DNA of 64,000 nt. Source: Paenibacillus sp. FSL R7-0345. Its GTDB lineage: Bacteria > Bacillota > Bacilli > Paenibacillales > Paenibacillaceae. A model generated the notes under the pieces. It did not search any database and was not told the origin of the DNA. It was given only the letters and a program-made list of their open reading frames with translations. A program made the translations under genes and the position numbers. Location of the stretch: the NCBI RefSeq assembly GCF_038595055.1, contig NZ_CP152002.1, positions 5,481,001 to 5,545,000 of the forward strand, given 5' to 3'. Positions 51,966 through 60,961 of this stretch are shown in pieces. How positions within the stretch are numbered: position 1 is the first letter of the stretch; every line of letters begins with the position of its first letter.

Positions 51966-54140
51966 CTACTTTATAACCCCGGCCTGGCTTCCGGGCTTGC
52001 CTGGCTCAATCACAACAACCTCCCCGAAGACCTGTATGCCTTCAACCACCATTGAATCGGCATGCAGAGACGGCAGACGGTGGCAGATCAGCACGATTAT
52101 CTCCGGTTGTCCGGGAAGCAATATGCGGAACGCCTCTGCCTGTGCAGCCGTGACCAGCTCGCCGGTATAACGGTATACCGGAACATTTTCCAGAACCGGC
52201 AGCTTGGCTGAACCCGGCGGCAGCGGATACAGCAGCTGCGTGATGGACACAGTACCGGATCCGGCTATTTCATAAACTGCACAGGAGGCGGCTTCGATCT
52301 GATTGTACTCGTACGACACGCTGCACTCTTCAATTGTTGCGGCAAGCCCTGGCTTGGCGGCGGGGATTACGCAAAGATTGGCCGAGCCAGCATTGCGGGT
52401 CAGGCATACTCCCGTATCCCGGGAAAGACTGACCTGTCCGGGAGGGAAATGAAAATACTGCCTGAAGCGGTGCTCTGCCGAGCAGTCAAAGCTGTCCATC
52501 AGCAGCCAGCAGTGGGGCTTGAGAAACAGGATCCGCCTGCGCGGATAAACCGGATCATCCAGTCTGCGGTAACCGTCATGGCTGGCCTCTGCGTAATCGA
52601 AACCCGGCTGGGAAATCCAGCGGACACCGGTGGGAAAAGCGATATTTCCGAACTGCCAGGTATCCAGAATTTCCGTAAAATCAGTCTCGTCTACAACCGT
52701 TGTATTATGGGAAGACGGACGTTTCAGCTCGGCCCGCAGCGGTTCTTCATTGCTGTAGCTGTAGCGGCCCAGATCGGTAAGCAGCTCTTTGCCGTAAGCG
52801 AACAGATCGATATGCAGAGAATCGGCATGGCCATGCCCGCCGCCAAGCGGTGCACAGCGCAGCAGCAGGAACAACGCCTGCTCATCCCAGCCCGAACGCA
52901 TGCAGTAATTGCCCGAATAAGGAAACGGCCGGGACAGCAGCGGCGGCAATTCGGGGCCAAGCCGTTCATACTGTCTCAGCCCTGCGGCGCCGAACAGCCA
53001 GGCATTGTCATAGCCGGGACAGTCGCCGCCTCCGAACCGCAGAACGGGATCATTAAAAATCAGCGCGGCTGCCGCCATCACCGTCGAGATATCCGAGCTG
53101 TCGCTATCCCCCGTCATCGTCTGCCGCCGGTCCGGACGCGAGGCGTCCAGCGAGGCACGGGCCATCCGGTGTACGGCGTCCGTTACCGCTTCATCCGCCC
53201 GGAGTCCGCCGCTATGGCACAGATGCAGCATTTCCAGGTAACAGTGCAGCACTTCATGATGGTAGGTTGGCGACTGCTCCCAGTGCATTCCATCCGGAAG
53301 AATCTGCAAGGAGGCAGTCGATTTCATTCGTGCAAGCGCCAGCACCGTCCACTCCTCCGCCAGGCGGAATTCAGGGAGGAATCTGGCGATATGCAGCAGT
53401 CCGCAGGACTCCAGCACTCCCCAGTTGCTGATATTCTTCCATCCGTTATACGATGCGGCCAAATACGCCGCATGAATATGAAGGGACAGCAGGAACTTGC
53501 ACAGCAGTTCCCCGGTAAGGAACGGGGAGTCCAGAATGTAGGAGACGGCCTTTGTCCAGTTCGTTCCCCGCAGGCCGGCTTCGATGCTGCGCCAGTTCAG
53601 CGAGCCCGCAGGATCTCCGGGCAGCGGATTGCGGTCAATCCAGTCTTCCATCTGCCGGCACAACCGCTCCGCATAACACTCACCGCCAGTGAGCACTGAT
53701 GCCTGGCCCAAGGCAATCCAGTAGCGGTGGCGGTTCAGCATATAGGGCCATTCAACATCTCCGGACGGAACATGATTCCAGTCTATCTTCTCTGTAAAAA
53801 CAACCGGGATGCGTGTTCGTTCCATATCCCAGGGAAACCGGAACAGAAAGGTCTGCTTCAGCACCTCATCAGCCGTGCGGAGCACCAGCCCGAGCTCCTC
53901 CGGGCAATGCTCCCGGACGTATGCCGGGATAACAGTCCGGTCTGCATGAGCGGGAAAGCCCCCGGGAACCGGACGATTAATGAAATACGCCTGCAGCTCT
54001 GCCAGTGCCTCAGAGTACCGCTCATATCGAGCCGCTTCCTTCACCTTTTCCAAGCCGGGGTAATCAAGGTTCAACAGAGTCAACAAGGTTTCCATTGACG
54101 GCAAGTGATCTGCTTCTAAAGCTCCGCTATCCCCGCTCAT
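51966..54140 (-). CDS. Heparinase II/III family polysaccharide lyase
   Basis: A 724-residue lyase-like protein: (alpha/alpha) toroid (about 40-380) followed by the heparinase II/III beta-sandwich module, with PLGGGHGHADSLHIDLFAYGK (shown here by its position, about 428-448) as the diagnostic motif. Relatives cleave uronic-acid glycosides by beta-elimination (heparin, heparan, alginate and others). No signal peptide, so it probably works on imported oligosaccharides. The ATG overlaps the GH88 stop by 14 bases, with GGAGG inside the GH88 gene: tight coupling of lyase and unsaturated glucuronyl hydrolase. Confidence 0.88.
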   Translation of the reverse strand: MSGDSGALEADHLPSMETLLTLLNLDYPGLEKVKEAARYERYSEALAELQAYFINRPVPGGFPAHADRTVIPAYVREHCPEELGLVLRTADEVLKQTFLFRFPWDMERTRIPVVFTEKIDWNHVPSGDVEWPYMLNRHRYWIALGQASVLTGGECYAERLCRQMEDWIDRNPLPGDPAGSLNWRSIEAGLRGTNWTKAVSYILDSPFLTGELLCKFLLSLHIHAAYLAASYNGWKNISNWGVLESCGLLHIARFLPEFRLAEEWTVLALARMKSTASLQILPDGMHWEQSPTYHHEVLHCYLEMLHLCHSGGLRADEAVTDAVHRMARASLDASRPDRRQTMTGDSDSSDISTVMAAAALIFNDPVLRFGGGDCPGYDNAWLFGAAGLRQYERLGPELPPLLSRPFPYSGNYCMRSGWDEQALFLLLRCAPLGGGHGHADSLHIDLFAYGKELLTDLGRYSYSNEEPLRAELKRPSSHNTTVVDETDFTEILDTWQFGNIAFPTGVRWISQPGFDYAEASHDGYRRLDDPVYPRRRILFLKPHCWLLMDSFDCSAEHRFRQYFHFPPGQVSLSRDTGVCLTRNAGSANLCVIPAAKPGLAATIEECSVSYEYNQIEAASCAVYEIAGSGTVSITQLLYPLPPGSAKLPVLENVPVYRYTGELVTAAQAEAFRILLPGQPEIIVLICHRLPSLHADSMVVEGIQVFGEVVVIEPGKPGSQAGVIK

Positions 54141-55257
54141 ACCAATAGCCTCCGATCCCTTTTTCCAGTCTCAGCAATGCTTCCAGGTAGAAATAATCTC
54201 CCCAGATCATATATTCATCAGGCGCCTGACCTCCGCGGACATGATAAGAACCATGCTTAAGCAGCCCTTCCGCCTGCTCGTCGCCTATCGTGGAGTAATG
54301 CGAAACCAGCGCTTCCATTGTGTTGAGCAGCCCGCTGCGGAGATAGGCATATCCGGGTTCGTTTTCATCCAAATGGGATAACAGCTCATGCAGTCCGGCA
54401 GCAGCGATGGCCGATGCGGAACTGTCGCGGTACGGACGCTCTGCATCCGGCGGCAGATTGAAGTCCCAGTAAGCCACCCCGTCCTCCGGCAGATGCTCAA
54501 GGAAATACCGGGCCATCCTTTTGGAGGTATCCAGGAACTGCGGATCGCCGGTATACCGATACGACAGCGCAAAGCCGTAAATGCCCCAGGCCTGTCCCCT
54601 TGTCCACGTTGATCCGTTTGTGTATCCCTGATGGGTCGCGCCTCCAATGGGCTCTCCGGTCTCCTGATTGAAGAAAAAGGTATGATACGAGCTGTCGTCA
54701 CCCCTCACCAGATAACGCCGGCTTTTGTTAGCCTGAAGCTCTGCCGCCGTCTTATAAACCGGCTTCCCGGTTTGCTCCGAGGCCCAGTAGAGCAGAGGCA
54801 GATTGAGCAGGCAATCAATAATAATCCGCCCGCCTTCCGCAGTATCACCTTCCCGGCCCCAAGCCTGAAAGTATTCCCCCTGCCTGCGCCAGCGGGCCAT
54901 CAGGCAGTCTGCTGCCAGCAGTGTCAGCTCACGCGCATTTGTATCTCGTTCCACAATCCACTGCGCTTTGGAGGACAGTGAATACAGGAAGCCGATATCA
55001 TGATGGTCGAGCACGATTCCCTGCTCCATTCGGCTGCGGAAGCTGTCCACAGTTTTCCTGGCTGCGTCAAGAAGCCGCCTGTCTCCCGAATATTCATAAC
55101 CAAGCCACAGCATTCCGCTCCAGAAGCCGTTGGTCCAATCCTCGTTCTCAATCAATGAATACTGCCGGCCATGGCCTACATGGGGGTAACGGTCTCCGAA
55201 ACGGCCGATATTGCGCTGTATTTTGACGATGGCATCCTCAATTGCATGCTTCCACAT
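54127..55257 (-). CDS. Unsaturated glucuronyl hydrolase (GH88)
   Basis: A 376-residue GH88 enzyme with catalytic Asp87 (LDHHDIGFLYSLS) and Asp148 (GRIIIDCLLNLP), matching the gene at 13561-14697 along its length. It removes the unsaturated uronic acid made by the lyase encoded next. Cytoplasmic. The ATG at 55257 has GAGGGAGAG nine bases before it. First gene of the GH88-lyase-YesM-YesN operon, preceded by the shared motif at 55343-55356. Confidence 0.94.
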   Translation of the reverse strand: MWKHAIEDAIVKIQRNIGRFGDRYPHVGHGRQYSLIENEDWTNGFWSGMLWLGYEYSGDRRLLDAARKTVDSFRSRMEQGIVLDHHDIGFLYSLSSKAQWIVERDTNARELTLLAADCLMARWRRQGEYFQAWGREGDTAEGGRIIIDCLLNLPLLYWASEQTGKPVYKTAAELQANKSRRYLVRGDDSSYHTFFFNQETGEPIGGATHQGYTNGSTWTRGQAWGIYGFALSYRYTGDPQFLDTSKRMARYFLEHLPEDGVAYWDFNLPPDAERPYRDSSASAIAAAGLHELLSHLDENEPGYAYLRSGLLNTMEALVSHYSTIGDEQAEGLLKHGSYHVRGGQAPDEYMIWGDYFYLEALLRLEKGIGGYWYERG

Positions 55258-55342
55258 TATATCTCTCTCCCTCACTCACACTGCGTTTGCCTTATCGTAA
55301 GAGATTGGGGCATCCGCGGAGTAGATAACTTTTGCCGGGAGT

Positions 55343-55356
55343 GTGTATAATTTTGA
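55343..55356 (-). promoter_or_regulatory. Candidate YesN-type operator before GH88
   Basis: Minus strand TCAAAATTATACAC, identical over 14 bases to 46483-46496. It lies 15 bases before TATCTA and 43 before TACGAT, two possible -10 boxes. Confidence 0.55.
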
Positions 55357-55388
55357 CTTCTTTTCTGCTCTTTCGGCTCTGCACAATC

Positions 55389-55428
55389 AAAAAAAGGCCA
55401 CAGCACATGAACATGTCCGCTGTAGCCT
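55389..55428 (-). terminator. Intrinsic terminator of the fucose operon
   Basis: AGGCTACAGC/GCTGTGGCCT stem with one mismatch and an inner ACATG/CATGT pairing, then seven T on the minus strand, about 60 bases after the fucU stop. Confidence 0.85.
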
Positions 55429-55488
55429 CGCTATTTTCAATTAAAATCCGGTCTTCATAGCATCATTCCAGAGGACAGATGAATTTTC

Positions 55489-55926
55489 TTAGCAGCCCTC
55501 TGCTGTAACAACACCCTTTTTGATAATGATATTGCCGTAAAGAGCCTCTTCCCCCGTAACCACAATAGCGTAGCTCTGCCTGGAGCGGCTGTAAAAGTCA
55601 AAGCGTTCCTCATATTCAACCGTCGCCGCCCCGTCATGCTTCCCAAGAATAGCTTCATACACGGACCAGACCTCCGGCACTGACGGATCACCTTCCACTA
55701 CAGCCATAAAAGCCGCCTGATGCGGCACATAATGATCCAGCGGCAGCAGCTCAAGGATCGCATCGAGCAGTGCAGGGATACCCACCCCGTCGTATCTCAG
55801 CACTCTGTTATGCAGGGAGTGACCCGGAAAATGGGCATCCGCCAGCACCAGCTCATCCCCGTGGCCCATCTCCATCAGCACGCGGACCAGTTCGGGGGAC
55901 AGCAGCTTAGGAATTTTCTTCAGCAT
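55489..55926 (-). CDS. fucU: L-fucose mutarotase (RbsD/FucU family)
   Basis: A 145-residue FucU protein that interconverts alpha- and beta-L-fucose so that the isomerase receives its preferred anomer. Typical motifs: MGHGDELVLADAHFPGHS with catalytic His22, and YGNIIIKKGV at the C-terminus. AAGGAGG lies before the ATG. Last gene of the fuc operon, 24 bases after the aldolase. Confidence 0.93.
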   Translation of the reverse strand: MLKKIPKLLSPELVRVLMEMGHGDELVLADAHFPGHSLHNRVLRYDGVGIPALLDAILELLPLDHYVPHQAAFMAVVEGDPSVPEVWSVYEAILGKHDGAATVEYEERFDFYSRSRQSYAIVVTGEEALYGNIIIKKGVVTAEGC

Positions 55927-55950
55927 GCTGTACCTCCTTGGACAGCCGGT

Positions 55951-56601
55951 CTACATTCCATAAAAAGACCTCAGGGCAACCAGCTCATCAATCCGGTTCT
56001 GCGGCAGCTCGCGCTCCCCCTTGATCATCCGGGTAATGAACGTCAGCTTTGCTGTGTATTCGAGACGCTCCATGTTCATGTAGGCGCTCATAACATCCTT
56101 GCCCCAGGTCAGGGCGCCGTGGCTTTCCAGCAGGACGGCCGTTTTCTTGCCCAGGAACGGGATCAGCGAATCCGGGATTTCTTCCGTAGAAGGTGTCCCG
56201 TATGCAGCCAGTGGAATATCTCCCATTGCTATGACCGACTCCGGCATCATCATTTTATCCAGCGGCTCACCCTTGATCGCAAAAGCTGTCGCATAAGGCG
56301 GATGGGCATGCACCACCCCGTTCATTTCGGGCAGCTCATTATAGATCCGCAGATGCATCTTCACTTCAGTGGAAGGGCGGTAGCCCTCGTCTGCTTCAAG
56401 GATCTCTCCCTGCAGATTGACCTTAACGAGCATATGCGGCTGCAGATAGCCTTTGCTGACTCCTGTCGGTGAAGCAAGAACTTCCGTTTCGGACAGACGG
56501 GCCGAAATATTCCCGTCATTGGCGGCGATAAAATCCTTGTTGAACAAATTTCTGCCGATATCACAGATCAGCAGGCGCAGCTCTTGTTCTTTCTGATTCA
56601 T
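55951..56601 (-). CDS. fucA: L-fuculose-1-phosphate aldolase
   Basis: A 216-residue class II zinc aldolase that splits L-fuculose 1-phosphate into dihydroxyacetone phosphate and L-lactaldehyde. Glu79, His98, His100 (VVHAHPP) and His161 (ESHGALTWG) align with Glu73, His92, His94 and His155 of the E. coli enzyme at a constant offset of six. AAAGGAG precedes the ATG. Relatives include L-ribulose-5-phosphate 4-epimerase and rhamnulose-phosphate aldolase, but the fucI/fucU neighbours favour fucose. Confidence 0.9.
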   Translation of the reverse strand: MNQKEQELRLLICDIGRNLFNKDFIAANDGNISARLSETEVLASPTGVSKGYLQPHMLVKVNLQGEILEADEGYRPSTEVKMHLRIYNELPEMNGVVHAHPPYATAFAIKGEPLDKMMMPESVIAMGDIPLAAYGTPSTEEIPDSLIPFLGKKTAVLLESHGALTWGKDVMSAYMNMERLEYTAKLTFITRMIKGERELPQNRIDELVALRSFYGM

Positions 56602-56613
56602 GGTAACTCTCCT

Positions 56614-58062
56614 TTATTTCGACGGATAATAACGGACAAGCGTACAGGACTGTGCCACAAGCTCTCTGAGCGCAGAAGCCTTGACTGCTCCCAGAGCGGC
56701 TAACTGGACAGCTATATTACCGATTGCGCTGGCTTCGGCAGGCCCGGCGATAATCTCTTTTCCGGTGGCCTCAGCCGTTAGCTGGCACAGCAGCTCATTG
56801 CGGATGCCTCCGCCCACCATATGGATTGTGCGGATGCCCTGTCCGGTCAGCTGCTCAAGCTCCTTTATTGTCTGGGCATAAGCCGAAGAAAGGCTCTGTA
56901 GAATGGTCAGAATAACCTCGCCCTTACTTTTCGGCGGCTGCTGGGCGGTACGGGTACAATAAGCTGCAATCCGGCCGGGCATATCCCCCGGCGTGCTGAA
57001 CAGGACATCATCCGGATCTATGACAGCTGCAGCATAACCTTCACTTCGGGTTTCTGCGGCAAGCCGGACCGCCTCCTGATGAGACACCGGCTCACCCGCC
57101 TGCACCCAGCCTCTTTGCGTCTCCTGCAAAATCCACAGCCCCGTAATATTCTTCAGCAGCCGGTTTCCGCCGCCGAAGCAGCCCTCATTGGTAAAGCCGT
57201 ATTCACGGGCCTGATCCGTCAGCACCGGCTGCTCTGTCACCATGCCTGCCAGGGACCATGTCCCGCAGCTGATAAAAGCGGCCGTCTCTGCTCCCGGCCC
57301 ATAGGGTATGGAAGCCACCGCAGAGGCCGTGTCATGGGAAGCCCCGGCAATAACCTGCAGCGGGCCTGTGCCAAGCTCCTCCTGCAGCGCAGGCAGCAGC
57401 TGGCCGGTCACCGTTCCGGCCGGCACCAGCTCCGGAATCAGGCTGAGTGGAAGCCGCAGCCGGTTCATCACCTTGGCGGATGGAGTCACTGATCCGGCAG
57501 CCAGCAGGCCGCTGGTGCTCCAGATCGTCTGCTCCCCGGCGGCGGTGCCGGAGAGCAGATAATGGAACAGGTCCGGCATCAGCAGCAGCCGGTCTGCGGT
57601 CTCCCTGAGCCAGGGACTCTCCTGCAGATCCGCGAACAGCTGATACACCGTGTTAATGCTGGCTGACTGATTGCCTGTCAATCTAAACTGCTCATCCGGC
57701 GGCAGCAGCTCCTCAAGAATAGGAGTATAGGCAGCTGTCCGCTGGTCCCGGTAATGATGCGTGGCATACAGCAGCTGCCCCTTCCGGTCAAGAAAGCCGT
57801 AGTCGACACCCCAGGTATCTACGCTGACAGACGTCAAAGTCCCGTGCTCCCTGGCCGCCTTGCGTATTCCCTGCTTGATTTCATGAAACAGCTGCAGCAC
57901 ATCCCAGTACAAATGCCCGTGCAGCTCAACCGGCTGATTGGCAAACCGGTGAACTTCCTCCATCACTATACGCTTACCGTCATACAGGCCCAGCATGACT
58001 CTGCCGGAGCTGGCCCCCAGGTCCACTGCGAGCAGCTTGATTATTTCATCCATATCCCGCAC
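56614..58062 (-). CDS. fucK: FGGY-family kinase, L-fuculokinase role
   Basis: A 482-residue FGGY sugar kinase. The phosphate-binding opening LLAVDLGASSGRVMLG and later AGASHDTASAV and MVGGGIRNELLCQ are those of the rhamnulokinase (RhaB)-like branch; in this operon it should phosphorylate L-fuculose. The GTG at 58062 was chosen because GGAGG lies eight bases upstream; an ATG three codons later lacks a good site. It begins 17 bases after fucI. Sequence alone does not separate fuculose from rhamnulose specificity. Confidence 0.88.
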   Translation of the reverse strand: MRDMDEIIKLLAVDLGASSGRVMLGLYDGKRIVMEEVHRFANQPVELHGHLYWDVLQLFHEIKQGIRKAAREHGTLTSVSVDTWGVDYGFLDRKGQLLYATHHYRDQRTAAYTPILEELLPPDEQFRLTGNQSASINTVYQLFADLQESPWLRETADRLLLMPDLFHYLLSGTAAGEQTIWSTSGLLAAGSVTPSAKVMNRLRLPLSLIPELVPAGTVTGQLLPALQEELGTGPLQVIAGASHDTASAVASIPYGPGAETAAFISCGTWSLAGMVTEQPVLTDQAREYGFTNEGCFGGGNRLLKNITGLWILQETQRGWVQAGEPVSHQEAVRLAAETRSEGYAAAVIDPDDVLFSTPGDMPGRIAAYCTRTAQQPPKSKGEVILTILQSLSSAYAQTIKELEQLTGQGIRTIHMVGGGIRNELLCQLTAEATGKEIIAGPAEASAIGNIAVQLAALGAVKASALRELVAQSCTLVRYYPSK

Positions 58063-58079
58063 CTGCTTTGCCTCCGATT

Positions 58080-59846
58080 TTAGTACAGTGGTCCGAAGTT
58101 GCGGCAAGCCCGGTAATCTGCACTTTCCAGATCCTCTGTTCCGAACAGGGACCACACGCGCGGTCTAAAAATCCGATCCTCATCCACATTGTGCATACTG
58201 ACCGGAATCCGCAGGATGGAAGCCAGCGTAATCAGATCTGCTCCGATATGCCCGTAGCTGATTGCACCATGGTTGGCTCCCCAGTTGTTCATGACATCAT
58301 AAACGGTTTTGAATGAGCCCTGATCCGTCAGCTTAGGAGCAAACCAGGTCGTCGGCCAGGTCGGATCGGTCCGCTCATCCAGCGTCTTGTGAACCGCTTC
58401 AGGCAGCTCCACAGTATAACCCTCTACAAGCTGAAGCACGGGACCAAGCCCCTTAACCAGATTGAGCCGGGCCATCGTTACAGGCATTCCGCCTTTTGTT
58501 AAATAATCGGTGGAGAAGCCGCCCCCGCGGAAATATTCCTGCGAAGCCGGACGGAACTGGGTCTCTGCTATGCAGCGCTCCGCCTCCTCATCCGTAATCT
58601 CCCAGAACGGCTTGATAGCAGGCTTCCCGTCCACCGTCTGCTCTCCCGTACCATCCAGCGCCGCAGAGCCCGAGTTGATCAAATGCAGCAGCCCGTGCGC
58701 CGCCTCTCCTTCCAGCTTATATCCGGTCACCCGTTCAACCGCAGCAGGACTCCAGAACGTCCGGACATCGGCAAAAATCTGAGCCGTATTCGTAAGCAGA
58801 TAGTTGAACAGCATCGTTACCCCGTTCAGGCTGTCATTCTCAGTAGCCACAATATACGGGGCACGCCGGCCGTTCCAGTCAAAGGAGGAGTTCAGGATCG
58901 TCTCCATGAAATCCCCGTTTGGAAAATGATCCGTCCATTGCCGCTGGCCCTGGAATCCCCCGACGATCGCGTTATGCCCGTTAGCCTCCTCCTCAAAGCC
59001 GAGCTCAGCCAGCCTCGGATTACCGACCATAAGGTCACGCGCGATGAGCGTCATTTTGACACAGGTCTCCCACTGCTGCTCCTTTAATTCATCGCTGATC
59101 TGCAGATGCTGCGGATTATTGTCCGCGCCGGTGATGCATTTTTCCTTAACCCAGGCCAAGGCCTGTGCAAATTCCTCTTTATCATAAATTTCCTCCTCGA
59201 ACCGGCGCACGTATTCGGACATATCGATATATTCATTCCGCATGCCCAGATAGTCCTGGAAGAACTGTTCGTTCACAATCGAGCCGGCAATCCCCATCGA
59301 GACGGAACCCATCGACAGATAAGACTTCCCTTTCATCAGCGCAACTGCCATAGCGGATTTGGCGAACTGCAGCAGCTTGGTCTGCACATCAGCCGGGATC
59401 TCTTCACTGTCCGACTCCTGCACATCCTCCCCGTAAATCCCGAACGCCGGAATTCCCTTTTGTGCATAAGCAGACAGTACAGCCGCCAGATAAACGGCCC
59501 CCGGACGCTCAGTCCCGTTGAAGCCCCAGACCGCATGCGGAACCGCTGTATCCATATCCATTGTTTCAGAGCCATAACACCAGCACGGGGTTACTGTAAT
59601 CGACACGCCGACATTCTGTCCGGCAAATTTCTGTGCGGCAGCCGCTGCTTCCTTCACACCGCCGATCGTAGAATCAGCGATAACACACTCTACAGGAGAC
59701 CCGTCCGGGTAAAAAAGACTTTCTGTAAGAAACTTAGCCACCCGCTCGGCCATTCCCATAGTCTGGGCTTCCAGCGATTCACGCACTCCGCGTCTTCTTC
59801 CATCAATCGTAGGCCGGATACCAATCTTCGGATAATTTGTTGCCAC
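58080..59846 (-). CDS. fucI: L-fucose isomerase
   Basis: A 588-residue Mn-dependent ketol isomerase (L-fucose to L-fuculose; often also D-arabinose), length as in E. coli FucI (591). Family blocks include GIRPTIDGRRRGVRESLE, GFQGQRQWTDHFPNGD and ATENDSLNGVTML, the last holding the metal-binding Asp. Starts with GTG after GAGGAGG. First gene of the fuc operon, with a good promoter at 60008-60036 and a cre-like site in its 160-base leader. Cytoplasmic hexamer in known cases. Confidence 0.96.
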   Translation of the reverse strand: MATNYPKIGIRPTIDGRRRGVRESLEAQTMGMAERVAKFLTESLFYPDGSPVECVIADSTIGGVKEAAAAAQKFAGQNVGVSITVTPCWCYGSETMDMDTAVPHAVWGFNGTERPGAVYLAAVLSAYAQKGIPAFGIYGEDVQESDSEEIPADVQTKLLQFAKSAMAVALMKGKSYLSMGSVSMGIAGSIVNEQFFQDYLGMRNEYIDMSEYVRRFEEEIYDKEEFAQALAWVKEKCITGADNNPQHLQISDELKEQQWETCVKMTLIARDLMVGNPRLAELGFEEEANGHNAIVGGFQGQRQWTDHFPNGDFMETILNSSFDWNGRRAPYIVATENDSLNGVTMLFNYLLTNTAQIFADVRTFWSPAAVERVTGYKLEGEAAHGLLHLINSGSAALDGTGEQTVDGKPAIKPFWEITDEEAERCIAETQFRPASQEYFRGGGFSTDYLTKGGMPVTMARLNLVKGLGPVLQLVEGYTVELPEAVHKTLDERTDPTWPTTWFAPKLTDQGSFKTVYDVMNNWGANHGAISYGHIGADLITLASILRIPVSMHNVDEDRIFRPRVWSLFGTEDLESADYRACRNFGPLY

Positions 59847-59920
59847 TGCTGTTCCTCCTCAAATGAATGGGTTGGATATTGCGGCAGATCCTTGCTTGCA
59901 GACGTGAACCCAGTCCCCTT

Positions 59921-59934
59921 TTAAAGCGCTCTCA
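59921..59934. promoter_or_regulatory. Candidate cre site in the fuc operon leader
   Basis: TTAAAGCGCTCTCA fits the CcpA consensus TGWNANCGNTNWCA except for position two. It lies about 75 bases downstream of the promoter -10, a position where CcpA acts as a roadblock. Confidence 0.6.
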
Positions 59935-60007
59935 TGAAGATGTTGTGAGACTGCCCCATTCCGTGCCGCCCGACCCTAAACATATAATTGTATTTCATTC
60001 CATGTTT

Positions 60008-60036
60008 ATCATAGATTCGAAACCCGGTAAAGTCAA
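60008..60036 (-). promoter_or_regulatory. SigA promoter of the fuc operon
   Basis: Minus strand TTGACT, 17-base spacer, TATGAT, about 160 bases before fucI. Confidence 0.75.
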
Positions 60037-60043
60037 CAAAATA

Positions 60044-60104
60044 CCACAACATTTTATTATATTAATGTGGTTTCATGTGATATCGTTTAAATAATATGTG
60101 GATT
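60044..60104. promoter_or_regulatory. Candidate FucR operators
   Basis: CCACA-N17-TGTGG (60044-60070) is an inverted repeat, and ATGTGG/ATGTGA/ATGTGG boxes recur at about 60065, 60075 and 60096 with spacings near one and two helical turns. They lie between the divergent fuc and fucR promoters, as expected for a DeoR-type repressor. Confidence 0.55.
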
Positions 60105-60135
60105 TGTGTGTAAGAAGTGACTATCTATACGTCAA

Positions 60136-60163
60136 TTGTAGTACACTATGAATAAAATATAAT
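60136..60163 (+). promoter_or_regulatory. SigA promoter of fucR
   Basis: TTGTAG, 16-base spacer, perfect TATAAT, about 25 bases before the start codon. Confidence 0.7.
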
Positions 60164-60187
60164 TTTCCAGACAAGGGTGAGTAAGGC

Positions 60188-60961
60188 ATGAAGGCATTTG
60201 AACGGAGAGACCTGATCATAAATGAGCTGTACCGGCACAAAAAAGTGCATGTAGCCGACCTCGCGCAGAAATTCCAGGTGTCAGAGGAGACCATCCGCCG
60301 CGATCTGGACAAACTCGATAAGGAAGGCCTGGCCAAAAAAAATTACGGAGGCGCGATACTAAACGCCCATACCAACGAAGACCCGTCCTACGCGAGCAGA
60401 CATCAGGTCAACCTGGAGGCTAAAGGCATTATCGCTGGCAATGTGCTGGATCTGATTAATGACGGGGACAGCCTGATGACAGATACAAGCACAACGGCTT
60501 TTGAGGCCCTGCGCAAAATCACCGGATCCAAGCACAATCTGACCATCATCACCAACTCACTTGCGGTTTTATCCGAATTCCAGCACTCCGGCCATAAGCT
60601 GATTTCCACCGGCGGTACATTGGGACCCGAGACCAGCTCCTTCGTCGGCCCCACCGCCTCACAGACGATCCGGAAGTATAATGTGGATGTTGCCCTGTTC
60701 AGCTGCAAAGCACTGTCGATGACCGGAGGACTCAGCGATTCCAACGAGGAGGAAAGCGAGCTGAAGATTCTGATGCAAAAACAGGCCAGTAAAGTTGTGC
60801 TGCTCGTTGACCATTCCAAATTTGACCGGATTGCCTTTATTAAGCTGTTCAGCTTCGATAAAGTCGATTATATTGTGACTGATCAGAAGCCTTCTGAGGA
60901 ATGGATCAGCTTTTTGAACAGCTATCAGGTGTCCGTACTATACAGTGTACCTACTGATTAA
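60188..60961 (+). CDS. fucR: DeoR family regulator of fucose genes
   Basis: A 257-residue DeoR/GlpR-type regulator: N-terminal winged helix (HVADLAQKFQVSEETIRRDL, about 20-39) and a sugar-phosphate isomerase-like sensing domain (about 75-235; TDTSTTAFE, ITNSLAV, STGGTL). Such proteins bind phosphorylated sugar intermediates and repress nearby genes. Divergent from fucI, so most likely the repressor of the fuc operon; the name is by context. AAGGGTGAGTAAGGC precedes the ATG. Its last 11 bases overlap the end of the convergent membrane-protein gene. Confidence 0.9.
   Translation: MKAFERRDLIINELYRHKKVHVADLAQKFQVSEETIRRDLDKLDKEGLAKKNYGGAILNAHTNEDPSYASRHQVNLEAKGIIAGNVLDLINDGDSLMTDTSTTAFEALRKITGSKHNLTIITNSLAVLSEFQHSGHKLISTGGTLGPETSSFVGPTASQTIRKYNVDVALFSCKALSMTGGLSDSNEEESELKILMQKQASKVVLLVDHSKFDRIAFIKLFSFDKVDYIVTDQKPSEEWISFLNSYQVSVLYSVPTD

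Noticed and set aside
52449..53699. 416-codon frame opposite the heparinase-like gene
   Set aside because: Shadow of a protein with clear family motifs; rich in Arg, Gln and His, no homology pattern.
55455..55691. Small frame at the end of fucU
   Set aside because: Overlaps fucU in another frame and runs toward its terminator; no ribosome binding site.
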